From JAAUTS01 sp038250235 (GTDB taxonomy: Bacteria; Verrucomicrobiota; Verrucomicrobiia; Methylacidiphilales; JAAUTS01), in the NCBI GenBank assembly GCA_038250235.1, contig JBBSCO010000008.1, forward strand, positions 4,831-68,830: a DNA stretch of 64,000 nucleotides, written 5' to 3'. Both the position numbers and the translations under genes were made by a program. Shown one piece after another: positions 32,937-41,527 of the stretch. The notes under the pieces are model-generated. The model was not told where the DNA came from. It saw only the letters and a list, made by a program, of their open reading frames with translations, and searched no databases. Numbering within the stretch: the stretch's first letter is position 1; each line of letters begins with the position of its first letter.

Positions 32937-34268
32937 CTAAAACTGAAAGTTCCGGCTTCCCAGGAGCTTTTTCAGCTTGTTCTCCTGATTCCCACCGCGG
33001 GTCAGTTTGCCCATCATTTTCTTCATTCCCTGAAAGCGCTGCAACAGCTGGTTCACCTCTGTCACACTTGTTCCGCTTCCTGCAGCTATGCGCTGCCGAC
33101 GTTTGGCGTTAAGAACTTCCGGCTTTCTCCGCTCCTGTTTGGTCATGGAGCAGATGATCGCTTCAGTCTGTTTCAACACTTTCTCGTCCAAAGATAAATT
33201 TTGCATACTACTTGCCCCAGGGATCATGCCAAGCAGATTTTGCAAAGGACCCAACTTTTTTAGCTGTTTCATCTGGTCCATGAAGTCCTGCAGGTCAAAA
33301 GAGTTCGATTTTAGCTTGGCTTCCATCCGCGCGGCATCTTCCAGGTTGATCTCTTCGGTGACCTTCTGGGCCAAGCCGTAAAGATCTCCCATGCCCAGAA
33401 GTCGCTTGACCAATCTTTCAGGCATGAATGGCTCAAATTGATCCGTCCTCTCGCCCGTTCCCAAGAACTTGATCGGAGCTCCGCTGACCGCATGCAACGA
33501 GAAAGCTGCCCCCCCTCGCGCATCTCCATCAAACTTCGATAAAACCAAGCCTGTCAGGGACATAGCTTTCTTGAAAGCATCGGCAATCTCCACCGCCGCC
33601 TGCCCCATGGCCGCATCTGCCACGAGCAACGCTTCCTCAGGTTGGATCAGCTCGGCACACTCCTTGAGTTCGCCCAGAAGCTCCTCGTTCACATCCGTTC
33701 GTCCGGCCAAATCGTAGACGGTAACGGTGTAGTTGCCTTCAATTGCCCGGTTCAACGCAGCTTTCAGGTGTTGCTGTAAAGTAAGTCCCGCTTCGGGAGC
33801 CAATACATCCACTCCGGCCTGAGCCCCAAGGGTTTGCAACTGCTTCACCGCCGCCGGACGGGTCAAATCACCCGCCACCAAAAGAACCTTCTCCTTTTCT
33901 GCCTTGAGGTAAACTGCCAATTTCCCCGCCGTAGTCGTTTTCCCGGCTCCGTTCAACCCGCAAAGAGCTATTTTCAGGGGCCGCTTGCCGTTAAGCTCCA
34001 AATCCCCCTCACCCAGAAGGCGGATCATCTCGTCATGGACAATTTTAACAAAAAGATCCCCGGGCCGGATACTGGACTGTACTTCCTCACCCAAAGCCTG
34101 TTCCTTCACCCGGTCGCAGAACTCTTTGGTGACCTTATAATTCACATCCGCCGCCAGCATCGCCAGACGGACTTCCCGAAGGGCTTCCGAGACATTGCTC
34201 TCGGAAAGTTTCCCGTAACCCCTCAGGATTTTGAATACCCCCTGCAATTTGTCACCCAGTAAACTCAT
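32937..34268 (-). CDS. ffh: Signal recognition particle protein Ffh with atypical G3 motif
   Basis: GTPase that targets nascent membrane proteins with 4.5S RNA and FtsY. The 443 aa product has the N domain (residues 1-~90), the G domain with P-loop CGLNGAGKTTTAGKLAVYLK, and the Met-rich M domain from ~300 (LLGMIPGASSM). Two near-invariant motifs are altered. DTAGR reads DLAGR (codons at 33700-33716), and TKxDGDARGG reads SKFDGDARGG. The QxxRPAA-type motif GDLTRPAAVKQLQ is intact. It lies 10 nt after the gmhA-like gene. Confidence 0.96.
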   Translation of the reverse strand: MSLLGDKLQGVFKILRGYGKLSESNVSEALREVRLAMLAADVNYKVTKEFCDRVKEQALGEEVQSSIRPGDLFVKIVHDEMIRLLGEGDLELNGKRPLKIALCGLNGAGKTTTAGKLAVYLKAEKEKVLLVAGDLTRPAAVKQLQTLGAQAGVDVLAPEAGLTLQQHLKAALNRAIEGNYTVTVYDLAGRTDVNEELLGELKECAELIQPEEALLVADAAMGQAAVEIADAFKKAMSLTGLVLSKFDGDARGGAAFSLHAVSGAPIKFLGTGERTDQFEPFMPERLVKRLLGMGDLYGLAQKVTEEINLEDAARMEAKLKSNSFDLQDFMDQMKQLKKLGPLQNLLGMIPGASSMQNLSLDEKVLKQTEAIICSMTKQERRKPEVLNAKRRQRIAAGSGTSVTEVNQLLQRFQGMKKMMGKLTRGGNQENKLKKLLGSRNFQF

Positions 34269-34278
34269 AAACTAAAAC

Positions 34279-34845
34279 TCAGACGGCCGGGAATTGTTCC
34301 TCAATCTCTTCCATGATCACATGCAGAAGCCATGTATGGATTTCCTGAATGCGGGCGGTATTCGAGCTGGGAATAACAAGGGTATAATCAGCCATTGCCT
34401 TCCCTTGGCCACCGTCCTTGCCTGTGAGAAGGATTGTAAACAGGCCTTTGGCTTTGGCTGTGCCCAGGGCCTGAAGGATGTTCCCGGAATTCCCGCTGGT
34501 ACTGAAGGCCACCAGGATGTCCCCCGCTTTGCCCAAGGCTTCCAGCTGACGGGCATAGACATAATCAAAATTCCAGTCATTGGCGATACAGGTGATGGCC
34601 GTCACGTCGGCATTGAGGCAGACGGCGGGAAGGGCCCGGCGATTACTTCGGTAGCGCCCCACCAGTTCTTCACAGAGATGCAGGGCATCCGAGGCGCTTC
34701 CCCCGTTCCCGCAGGCAAAAACCGTGTTTCCTTTCTGAAAGCAGGAGGTGAACAAAGGGAGCAGGGCTTCCACCTGTGGTAAAAGTTGTTCCATTTTGAC
34801 AGCAAGCTCTTGTAACTCTTTCAGTTGCACTTTAAGATCAGCCAT
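34279..34845 (-). CDS. SIS-domain phosphoheptose isomerase (GmhA-like)
   Basis: Converts sedoheptulose-7-phosphate to D-glycero-manno-heptose-7-phosphate in heptose synthesis for the cell surface, if it is true GmhA. The 188 aa product has the phosphate-binding CGNGGSASDALHLCEELVGR with the catalytic Glu, FSTSGNSGNILQAL, and the C-terminal catalytic His in IQEIHTWLLH. The ATG at 34843-34845 was chosen because it gives the family length. A longer frame to 35061 would overlap the divergent permease gene. First gene of the ffh-rplS operon. Confidence 0.9.
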   Translation of the reverse strand: MADLKVQLKELQELAVKMEQLLPQVEALLPLFTSCFQKGNTVFACGNGGSASDALHLCEELVGRYRSNRRALPAVCLNADVTAITCIANDWNFDYVYARQLEALGKAGDILVAFSTSGNSGNILQALGTAKAKGLFTILLTGKDGGQGKAMADYTLVIPSSNTARIQEIHTWLLHVIMEEIEEQFPAV

Positions 34846-34891
34846 AAAACAAGAATCTATCGCATGACCTCTTTCCCTGCCAGTCCTTTCA

Positions 34892-34912
34892 TCGAATCCA
34901 ATGAGGATTCGA
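34892..34912. promoter_or_regulatory. Perfect inverted repeat between divergent genes
   Basis: TCGAATCC (34892-34899) and GGATTCGA (34905-34912) form a perfect 8-bp inverted repeat around a 5-nt spacer. It lies in the 182-bp gap between the divergent gmhA-like and LptF/G-like genes. Operator-like in size and position. The bound protein is unknown. Confidence 0.3.
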
Positions 34913-35027
34913 AAGTATCCGGACTCCACTTTCAATTGACCCCCGTAAACTATGCTCTTGGCTGAAGAAGTTCGCTCTTCGCTTTCTTTGCGTCCTTCTG
35001 TTAAAGTCTCCTCTCTAGAATCCAGGC

Positions 35028-36155
35028 ATGAAAATTCTCGATCGTTACCTTCTGATCTCACTTCTTCTGCCCTTTATCTTCTGCCTGGGCTGCTTCTTCT
35101 GCCTTTGGATCATCTTTGATCTTTTTGACATCGTGGGTGACCTGGTGAAAGCCAAGGCCTCCCCTTGGTTCATCATCCAGTATTACGGAGTGCAGGTTCC
35201 ACGGGTCGCCCAGATCATTCTGCCACCCTCTTTTTTCTTCAGCTGTGTCTATCTCCTGGCCTACATGTCAGCCCGCAGGGAACTCGTCGCCACCATGGCT
35301 GCCGGACTCAGTCTCACCCGGATTGCCATCCCCTTTTTCGTTTTCTCCCTTTTCGTCAGCACTCTCCAATACGCACTCTACTTCGACCTGACACCCGGCT
35401 CTAAAAAACGGGTGGATGCACTGGAAAACAGCCTGCACCATCGGACCGAGGCCAAGGACATCTTCCAGAAAGTCCTCTACAAGAATCCCACCAACGGCAC
35501 CATGTGGTTTATCTCTGAAATCAATGTTAGTGATGGAACCTTCAAGCAGGCCGAAATCCTGAGCATTGACGAAATTGGACGTGATAAAGAAAAATGGTTT
35601 GTTGCCCGTGGCACTTTCAAGGAAAAGTACTGGGACCTGTTCAATATCCGCAAAGTCAGCTTCAAATCCGACGGCTCCGCACACCCTCCCCAGGATTTGG
35701 ATCAGTTGGATGCACTCTTCCTGACGGAAAGCCCTGAACAGCTGGTGGCCACTCTCCGTCCGCCGGAACAATTCCCCTGGATCGAACTCTACCGCTTCAC
35801 GCACGCGAAATACCGACCCTCACCGAACCGTATGGCACCTTATCAGATGGAATACTTCTACCGCATGACCTATCCCCTTGTTTCACCCATCCTGTGCCTC
35901 TTCGCCTTTGCTTTCGCCATCTCCTTCGAACGCCATGCCAGAACCAGTTCTCTCATGGCCTGCCTTCTTGTGCTCTTCGGATTGCTGATCAGCCTCAACA
36001 TTTCCGTGGCTCTGGGAAATGGTAAACGTCTGGATCCCGCCCTGGCCGCATGGTCCACTATTCTACTTTTCGGCGCGGCCGGTCTCTGGCTCTTCGCCAA
36101 TAAAGTCGGCTGGATCTGGGAAGCCACTTCCGCCTTCAAAAAAGCCAAAGCCTGA
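35028..36155 (+). CDS. LptF/LptG-family (YjgP/YjgQ) permease
   Basis: Inner-membrane part of the LptB2FG exporter that pulls lipopolysaccharide out of the membrane. The 375 aa product begins MKILDRYLLISLLLPFIFCL. Its hydrophobic segments are at ~8-32, ~55-80, ~98-118 and three near the C-terminus (~280-365), which frame a ~150-residue periplasmic beta-jellyroll. This is the YjgP/YjgQ layout. Only one such gene is in the window, so F versus G cannot be assigned. It diverges from the gmhA-like gene, another envelope gene. Confidence 0.9.
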   Translation: MKILDRYLLISLLLPFIFCLGCFFCLWIIFDLFDIVGDLVKAKASPWFIIQYYGVQVPRVAQIILPPSFFFSCVYLLAYMSARRELVATMAAGLSLTRIAIPFFVFSLFVSTLQYALYFDLTPGSKKRVDALENSLHHRTEAKDIFQKVLYKNPTNGTMWFISEINVSDGTFKQAEILSIDEIGRDKEKWFVARGTFKEKYWDLFNIRKVSFKSDGSAHPPQDLDQLDALFLTESPEQLVATLRPPEQFPWIELYRFTHAKYRPSPNRMAPYQMEYFYRMTYPLVSPILCLFAFAFAISFERHARTSSLMACLLVLFGLLISLNISVALGNGKRLDPALAAWSTILLFGAAGLWLFANKVGWIWEATSAFKKAKA

Positions 36156-36159
36156 TTTC

Positions 36160-36375
36160 AGAATTTTTAACGCCAAGACGCCAAGGCGCAGAGACGCTAT
36201 CTGAGAAGAAACGTGCTCTCTTTTGAAGTCCTACACCTTCAGGGCTTTCTTGTAAATCAGCCTTAAAATTTAGAAGTCTTAACTTGCGTCTTAAACCCTT
36301 GCCTCTGCTATCGCAGCTGGATGAGCAGACGTATAATTGCCTCCTAAGTGTTGCGTCTTTGCGTTAAATTCCTCA
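36160..36375. repeat. Intergenic GCGTCTTTGCGTTAA-family repeats
   Basis: Non-coding gap of about 280 bp between the permease and tRNA-Leu. It has a copy of the repeat family at each end: TTAACGCCAAGACGCCAAGG (36169 onward) and, inverted, GTTGCGTCTTTGCGTTAAAT (36350 onward). The segment CGTATAATTGCCTC near 36330 recurs near 63452. See the tandem field at 63320-64000. Confidence 0.7.
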
Positions 36376-36434
36376 TTTCCTTCCTTAAAATCTTGCCAGC
36401 CGCGTCCATTGTCCGGACACTCGTCGCCTATCAC

Positions 36435-36516
36435 GGGCTCGTGGTGAAATTGGCAGACACGACAGATTTAGGATCTGTTGCCGCAAGGCGTGTGGGTTCA
36501 AGTCCCTCCGGGCCCA
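36435..36516 (+). tRNA. tRNA-Leu (anticodon TAG)
   Basis: Class II tRNA of 82 nt. The acceptor GGGCTCG pairs with CGGGCCC through one G-T wobble. The anticodon stem is ACAGA/TCTGT with loop TTTAGGA, giving anticodon TAG (reads CUN). The long variable arm TGCCGCAAGGCG and T loop GTTCAAGTC are present, and the discriminator is A. CCA is not encoded. There is no terminator before the ABC permease gene 72 nt later. Confidence 0.95.
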
Positions 36517-36588
36517 TTCGACCTTTCCCTCTGAAAACCACGGATCAACACGGATTTTTTGAAAGAAATTTCAACCCGAATCTCCTCC

Positions 36589-37350
36589 ATGTCTTCCTCT
36601 GACAAACATTCCCGAACCCTTCATCTCCTTAGCTTTCTGTCGGCACTGAGCTTCCTGGGCCTTCTCTTGTACCTTGCCTTCCTCCAACTCCATATGGAAT
36701 GGAATTGGCAATCCCTCCTCCCTTACTGGCCCAAATTCTTGCAGGGACTTTGGGTCACCATCTGGGTTTCAGCTGCTGCCATGATCCTCAGCCTGGCCAT
36801 CGGCCTCATCACCGCCCTCATCCGCCGCCAACCCTTCCTGCCCCTGCGTTACCTCTCGCTCATTTACACGGAAGTCATCCGGGGCACCCCCCTCCTTGTC
36901 CAAATCCTGATTTTTTTCTACGTGGTCGCCGACGCAGCAGGACTGCAAAACCGTTACATCGCCGGCATCCTCATCCTCTCCCTCTTCAGCGGTGCTTATC
37001 TCTCCGAAATCATACGCGCGGGAATCGAGAGCATCAGTGCCTCACAGATCGAATCCGCCCGCGCTATCGGGCTGACTCCGCTACAAATCTACCGCCACGT
37101 CGTTTTCCCCCAGGCCCTCCGCCAATCCCTTCCCGCCATGGCCGGACAGTTCGCCTCCCTGATCAAGGATTCCTCGCTCCTATCCATCATCTCCATCAGC
37201 GAAATCACCCTGAATGCCCAGGAAATCAATTCCTTCACCTACAGCACGCTTGAATCCTATTTGCCCTTGGCCGCCGCTTATCTGTTGCTGACACTGCCCA
37301 TCATGTGGTGGTCCAGAACCCTCGAGAAACAATTCAGTTATGAAACTTGA
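36589..37350 (+). CDS. Polar amino-acid ABC transporter permease
   Basis: Inner-membrane permease of the His/Glu/Gln (HisMQ/GlnP) family. Five or six hydrophobic helices lie across ~250 residues, with the family start LQGLWVTIWVSAAAMILSLA, VIRGTPLLVQILIFF and the EAA loop ESARAIGLTPLQIYRHVVFP that contacts the ATPase. The ATG at 36589 was chosen; a TTG at 36559 would add ten residues. The next gene overlaps by 11 nt. No periplasmic binding protein gene is nearby. Confidence 0.92.
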   Translation: MSSSDKHSRTLHLLSFLSALSFLGLLLYLAFLQLHMEWNWQSLLPYWPKFLQGLWVTIWVSAAAMILSLAIGLITALIRRQPFLPLRYLSLIYTEVIRGTPLLVQILIFFYVVADAAGLQNRYIAGILILSLFSGAYLSEIIRAGIESISASQIESARAIGLTPLQIYRHVVFPQALRQSLPAMAGQFASLIKDSSLLSIISISEITLNAQEINSFTYSTLESYLPLAAAYLLLTLPIMWWSRTLEKQFSYET

Positions 37351-38071
37351 ACTTGAAAGTCTGAATAAAAGCTTCAGTGGCCAAGCAGTGCTGAAGGATC
37401 TCGGCTACAGCTGCGACTCCTGCCAATCCCTCGTGCTGCTCGGAGCTTCCGGATGCGGCAAGTCCACCCTGCTCCGCATCCTGGCCGGGCTTCTCCCCGC
37501 CGATTCAGGTTCCATCCGGTTTAATGGCGAAGTGTTATCTCCGGCTGAAAACACCCTGCGGGAATACCGGAAAAAACTGGGAATCGTTTTCCAGTCATCC
37601 AATCTCTTCCCCCACCTCAGCGCCTACGACAACCTCCTCCTTCCCTTGGAAAAAGTACATGGCTACACCAAAGAGCGGGCCCGCTCACGCATCGATTCTC
37701 TTTTAAAACACTTCCAACTGGACGCGCATGCCTACAAAAAACCCGGACAACTCTCAGGCGGGCAGCGCCAGCGCATTGCCATAGCCCGCGCCCTGGCCCA
37801 CGAGCCCGGCCTGCTTTTACTGGATGAACCCACTTCCGCCCTCGACCCTGAAATGGCCGCAGAAGTGCTCAACACCATTGAGGAGCTGAAAAAAGAAGGA
37901 ACCGATTTTATTCTCGTCACCCACCAGATCCCTTTTGCCAGGCGGGTGGCGGATCAGGTGCTTTTTCTAAATAACGGAGGTAACCACGAATCCGGTCCGG
38001 CCTCAAGTGTCCTCGGGAATCCCGGAACCCCTCTCCTGAAGGAATTTCTACAACGCCACTTCGATTATTAG
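37340..38071 (+). CDS. Amino-acid ABC transporter ATP-binding protein
   Basis: GlnQ/HisP-type ATPase, 243 aa, partner of the overlapping permease. Walker A GASGCGKST at ~34-42, Q-loop FQSSNLFPHL, signature LSGGQRQRIAIARALAH, Walker B LLLLDEPTSALDP and switch His in LVTHQIPFARRVADQ are all present. The substrate is a polar amino acid by family. The missing binding protein must be encoded elsewhere. Confidence 0.94.
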   Translation: MKLELESLNKSFSGQAVLKDLGYSCDSCQSLVLLGASGCGKSTLLRILAGLLPADSGSIRFNGEVLSPAENTLREYRKKLGIVFQSSNLFPHLSAYDNLLLPLEKVHGYTKERARSRIDSLLKHFQLDAHAYKKPGQLSGGQRQRIAIARALAHEPGLLLLDEPTSALDPEMAAEVLNTIEELKKEGTDFILVTHQIPFARRVADQVLFLNNGGNHESGPASSVLGNPGTPLLKEFLQRHFDY

Positions 38072-38078
38072 GCTCTCT

Positions 38079-38138
38079 CTGTCGGGGCGGGGGCTGCGCG
38101 CCCATTCCCTGCCGCGAGCTTGGGGCCCACGTCCCTAC
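38079..38138 (-). repeat. REP-like 60-bp intergenic repeat, copy 1
   Basis: Read on the minus strand it begins GTAGGGACGTGGGCCCCA and ends CCCGCCCCGACAG. A homologous 61-bp copy lies at 53671-53731 on the plus strand, matching best at the two ends. Both sit in short intergenic gaps just after a gene and contain an imperfect palindrome around CGTGGGC/GCCCACG. Confidence 0.6.
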
Positions 38139-38154
38139 ACTCCCGGATCCGCAA

Positions 38155-39429
38155 TCAAAAATGTTTGGCAGCTTCCCTCAACATCTTGTCATCCACGTCA
38201 GGCCCCACACAGGCCAGGGTCATCCGTCCAGGCTGGAAAAGTTCACGCGCCACGGCTGACACCTGCTCCGGTGTCACCGCCTGGATCTCCTCCAGCATTT
38301 CCTTCATCGGCTGCACCCGGCCCAGGCCGATGATTGATTCCCCCATCCACATCATACGGTTGGAAGTGCTTTCCATGCTGAGCTTCATCTGACCCATGAG
38401 AAAATCCTTGGCCCGCCTCAATTCCGCCATCGAAGGTTTGCTTTGGCCAATACGTTGGAATTCCCGGGCCGTCAGCTTCATGGCCGCGCCCAGCTTCGGG
38501 GTATCCAGTCCTGCCTGTAGATAAAAAGCCCCGCAGTCATGGAAATGATTGGTCGAGGTATGCACCGAATAGGCCAAACCATGTTTTTCCCTCAAGATCT
38601 GGAAAAGCCTCGAGCTCATGTTTTCACCCAGAATGATACTCAACACTTTTTCCGCATAACGCTTGGGACTTTGGCGGGGCAGCCCATGAATACCAAGGGC
38701 CACATTGCATTGTTGCACAGGGCGGGGAATGGCCAGGGTTTTGATCCGGCCCGAAGATACTCTCTTGACCCGCTGATAACTAGAACGATCCGGACAAACC
38801 TTCCGCCCTTTCGTATAGGCTTCCACTTTGTTCCTCACCTTTTCCGGGGAAAAAGATCCTGCCATCGACAGTGTCAGACTCCCCGGATGATAATGATTTT
38901 TCCAAAACGCCGCCAAATCTGCGCGTTTCATGGCCGAAACAGATGTCGGCGTGCCGGCAATCGGCCTACCCAGACTGTTTCCCGACCAGAGGGCCTCGTT
39001 TAAACGATCCATCACCAGCGAGGAGGGCTGGTCTTCATACATCCTGATTTCTTCAAGAATCACACCCCGCTCACGCTCCACTTCCAAGGCAGGCAAAGTA
39101 GAATGCCAGAGCATGTCAAAAAGGACATCGAGAACCAGATCGGCATGGTCGGCATCCATCCGGGCATAATAGCAGGTCATTTCCTCCGATGTGAAAGCGT
39201 TAAGGTCCCCTCCTTTGCCTTCGACCTCCTGTGAAATACCCAATGCGTTGCGCTGACGGGTGCCCTTGAACATCATGTGTTCCAGAAAATGGGCTCCGCC
39301 CTGGAGTTTGGCCGGTTCATGACGGGAACCCACGCCGAACCAGAGCCCCACGCTGACGCTTTCCACCTCGTCCATCGGACAGAACGCAAAACGTGCAGTA
39401 CCGATCTTACCCGTCGTAACATTCAACAT
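38155..39429 (-). CDS. M16-family zinc metallopeptidase (processing-peptidase-like)
   Basis: 424 aa, one complete M16B unit. The inverted zinc motif H47-F-L-E50-H51 occurs in GGAHFLEHMMFKGT. The third ligand Glu is in ERERGVILEEIRM about 75 residues later, and the C-terminal half carries the RGLAYS-like loop as KHGLAYSVHTSTN. There is no signal peptide, so it is probably cytoplasmic, resembling YmxG/PqqF-type bacterial proteins that resemble mitochondrial processing peptidase. The physiological substrate is unknown. Confidence 0.92.
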   Translation of the reverse strand: MLNVTTGKIGTARFAFCPMDEVESVSVGLWFGVGSRHEPAKLQGGAHFLEHMMFKGTRQRNALGISQEVEGKGGDLNAFTSEEMTCYYARMDADHADLVLDVLFDMLWHSTLPALEVERERGVILEEIRMYEDQPSSLVMDRLNEALWSGNSLGRPIAGTPTSVSAMKRADLAAFWKNHYHPGSLTLSMAGSFSPEKVRNKVEAYTKGRKVCPDRSSYQRVKRVSSGRIKTLAIPRPVQQCNVALGIHGLPRQSPKRYAEKVLSIILGENMSSRLFQILREKHGLAYSVHTSTNHFHDCGAFYLQAGLDTPKLGAAMKLTAREFQRIGQSKPSMAELRRAKDFLMGQMKLSMESTSNRMMWMGESIIGLGRVQPMKEMLEEIQAVTPEQVSAVARELFQPGRMTLACVGPDVDDKMLREAAKHF

Positions 39430-39471
39430 AAGCTAAATACCCTAAAGTTTTCAGTACCCGGTTACAAGTGC

Positions 39472-39577
39472 TCAGTATTTTTAGTCCGATGTAACCCCGT
39501 GTCACCAAACCGGTTTCTCTTCTCCTCAAATTTCAGCCTTTCAGTATTTCGGTGTTTCAGTATTTTTAGACCAATGT
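39472..39577. repeat. Pair of 21-bp direct repeats upstream of the dNTPase gene
   Basis: TCAGTATTTTTAGTCCGATGT (39472-39492) recurs 85 bp later with three differences (39557-39577). The second copy contains the start codon of the dNTPase. A shorter TCAGTATTTC lies between them. Likely an old short duplication in the 144-bp gap. Confidence 0.45.
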
Positions 39578-40731
39578 CCTTGCAATCGCGGCTCCAATGG
39601 GAACTGAAAGAACGGCAACTTCTCGCCCCCTGCGCCCAGTTGAGTCCTGAGAGCCGGGGACGAACCCACCCCGAAACAGTTCACGTTTATCGATCCGAAT
39701 TCCAGCGCGACCGCGACCGTATCATCCACAGTTCCGCTTTCCGCCGACTCGAATACAAAACACAGGTCGTGCTCAACGGTAGTGGCGATCACTTCCGCAC
39801 CCGTCTGACACATACCATCGAGGTGGCCGCCATTTCACGCAGCACCGCCCGCACGCTGGCGCTGAATGAAGACCTGGCCGAAGCCGTCGCCCTGGCCCAC
39901 GACCTCGGTCATCCGCCTTTCGGACATCCGGGCGAGCACACATTAAACCAGTTGATGCGCGACCACGGCGGTTTTGAACACAATCGGCAAAGTCTTCGTG
40001 TGGTGGAAGAACTTGAGATGAAGTATCCCGAGTTCAACGGCTTGAACCTCTCCTGGGAGGTTAGGGAAGGGTTGTGCAAAGGTTTCCGGGAGAGTTTTGG
40101 AGGGGGGCTGCAGCCTAGCCTGGAAGCCCAGGTCGCGGATTCTGCCGACGAAATCGCCTATTGCTGCAGCGACCTGGACGACGCCTTGGAAAATGAACTC
40201 ATCCGGCCGGAAGACCTGAAGGAAATTAAAATCTGGCAGGAACTGGAAGAGTCCGTTCAAAAACAGTATTCCAAACTGGATTTTGAGAGAAAACGCCGTT
40301 ATCTCATCCGCTGCCTAATCGATCTCCTGGTGGACGACCTTTGCCTTCAATCGGCCACCAATATCGAGGAATCCAAAATTCAGAGTGCCGAGGAAGTGCG
40401 GAAACTTACCAGACGTCTGGTGGGTTTTTCCATGAAACTGAGGCCCCAGATTCAAAACCTGCGGGATTTTCTCCACCAACACTTTTATTACAATCCAACT
40501 GTCGCACGTATCAACCAGCGGGCCTGCCAGGTCTTGCAGGCACTCTTTGAATTCTACCATCACCACCCCCATCTTATAGGTTCCAAATCCGCCCTGCGCA
40601 TCAAGAAGGACGGACTCTCCCGGGCTGTCGCCGATTATGTTTCCGGTATGACTGATATCTACGCTCTCAAGATGTACGCCAAACACATCGGCACAGATGA
40701 TTTGCTGAAAGAACTGCTTCCTCCCGGATAG
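39574..40731 (+). CDS. HD-domain deoxyguanosinetriphosphate triphosphohydrolase-like protein
   Basis: 385 aa dNTP triphosphohydrolase (Dgt/SAMHD1-like, short type 2). The signatures are FQRDRDRIIHSSAFRRLEYK, the first metal His in RLTHTIEVAAI, the HD pair in VALAHDLGHPPFGHPGE, and the C-terminal VADYVSGMTDIYALKMY. ATG 39574 gives the family length; an upstream in-frame extension is repeat-rich and non-conserved. It cleaves dNTPs to deoxynucleoside and triphosphate, balancing pools or limiting phage DNA synthesis (family knowledge). Confidence 0.93.
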   Translation: MSLQSRLQWELKERQLLAPCAQLSPESRGRTHPETVHVYRSEFQRDRDRIIHSSAFRRLEYKTQVVLNGSGDHFRTRLTHTIEVAAISRSTARTLALNEDLAEAVALAHDLGHPPFGHPGEHTLNQLMRDHGGFEHNRQSLRVVEELEMKYPEFNGLNLSWEVREGLCKGFRESFGGGLQPSLEAQVADSADEIAYCCSDLDDALENELIRPEDLKEIKIWQELEESVQKQYSKLDFERKRRYLIRCLIDLLVDDLCLQSATNIEESKIQSAEEVRKLTRRLVGFSMKLRPQIQNLRDFLHQHFYYNPTVARINQRACQVLQALFEFYHHHPHLIGSKSALRIKKDGLSRAVADYVSGMTDIYALKMYAKHIGTDDLLKELLPPG

Positions 40732-40801
40732 CACAATCAAAGAAAAACGATCCGCCTGATCCCGAAAGCTGTCGTAACTAAAAAACCATCTTTCATATAC
40801 C

Positions 40802-41527
40802 ATGAAGCTTCCTCTCCCCGCCTAACTCATTGGCTTGATCATTTCCCTGCTGATCCTCCCTGTTCTCATCTTGGGATGCACCTACTTTTACACCAAATCC
40901 CAACCACGGATCTATTCCTCATCGGCACTTATCGTGCTAGACAAAAAAACTGCTCTCAATGCCCAACTTGGTGAACGGGAAGACTCCCCTGTCCGCTCTG
41001 TCGATCTGCAAACGGAGTTCGAAATCATCCAGTCGAAAAAGATTCTTCTTCCCGTCCTTGAGGAACAAAAGTTCGGTGAATCTTTGGTCTTGGCCTCAGG
41101 ACTTCTTGCGGATACCTACAGCGGGAAGGAAGACTTCCTTTACAAACGTTTTAAAGCTGAGCATTTGCGCGTGCACCCCTACCGCAACACACATTTCATC
41201 GAAATCACTGTTTTTTCCGAAGAACCCAGACAGGCTAAAAACACCGCAAACGCTATGGCGCGCAACTATATTGATTACAGAAAAGGCGAGACTGGGAATG
41301 TTTTCGGAGTTGATTTGATCAGTGAAGCGGAAGAAGGTGTGTCCCCTATCAAACCCAACTTCAAGCTCAATGTGGCACTCGCCCTCGTGATCGGATTCGT
41401 AGTGGGGGGAATCTTCAGCATCGCTCTCAGCATCTGGTATTTTGCCACCAAGGCAAAACCGCCCGCCCTACCCCGCACACCTGCCGCCTGGGTCCCCCTC
41501 AACTCTGCCAGCCCTGCAAAATCCTGA
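40802..41527 (+). pseudogene. Wzz-like chain-length/tyrosine-kinase adaptor, interrupted near its start
   Basis: From the ATG at 40802 the frame reads MKLPLPA then a TAA (40823-40825), after which it stays open for another 234 codons. The rest looks intact: TM1 (LIGLIISLLILPVLILGCTY), a Wzz-type periplasmic domain (IYSSSALIVLDKKTALNAQL, FIEITVFSEEPRQAKNTANA) and TM2 (LNVALALVIGFVVGGIFSIA). Either a nonsense mutation silenced the gene, or translation begins at the TTG at 40835. No polysaccharide genes lie next to it. Its end overlaps the convergent DHODH-like gene by 29 bp. Confidence 0.6.

Noticed and set aside
34846..35061. N-terminal extension of the gmhA-like protein
   Set aside because: The extra ~70 residues do not match the family, and the extended frame overlaps the start of the divergent permease gene.
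39277..39573. Upstream extension of the dNTPase reading frame
   Set aside because: It overlaps the M16 peptidase gene and repeat-rich spacer DNA. The family-length start is the ATG at 39574.
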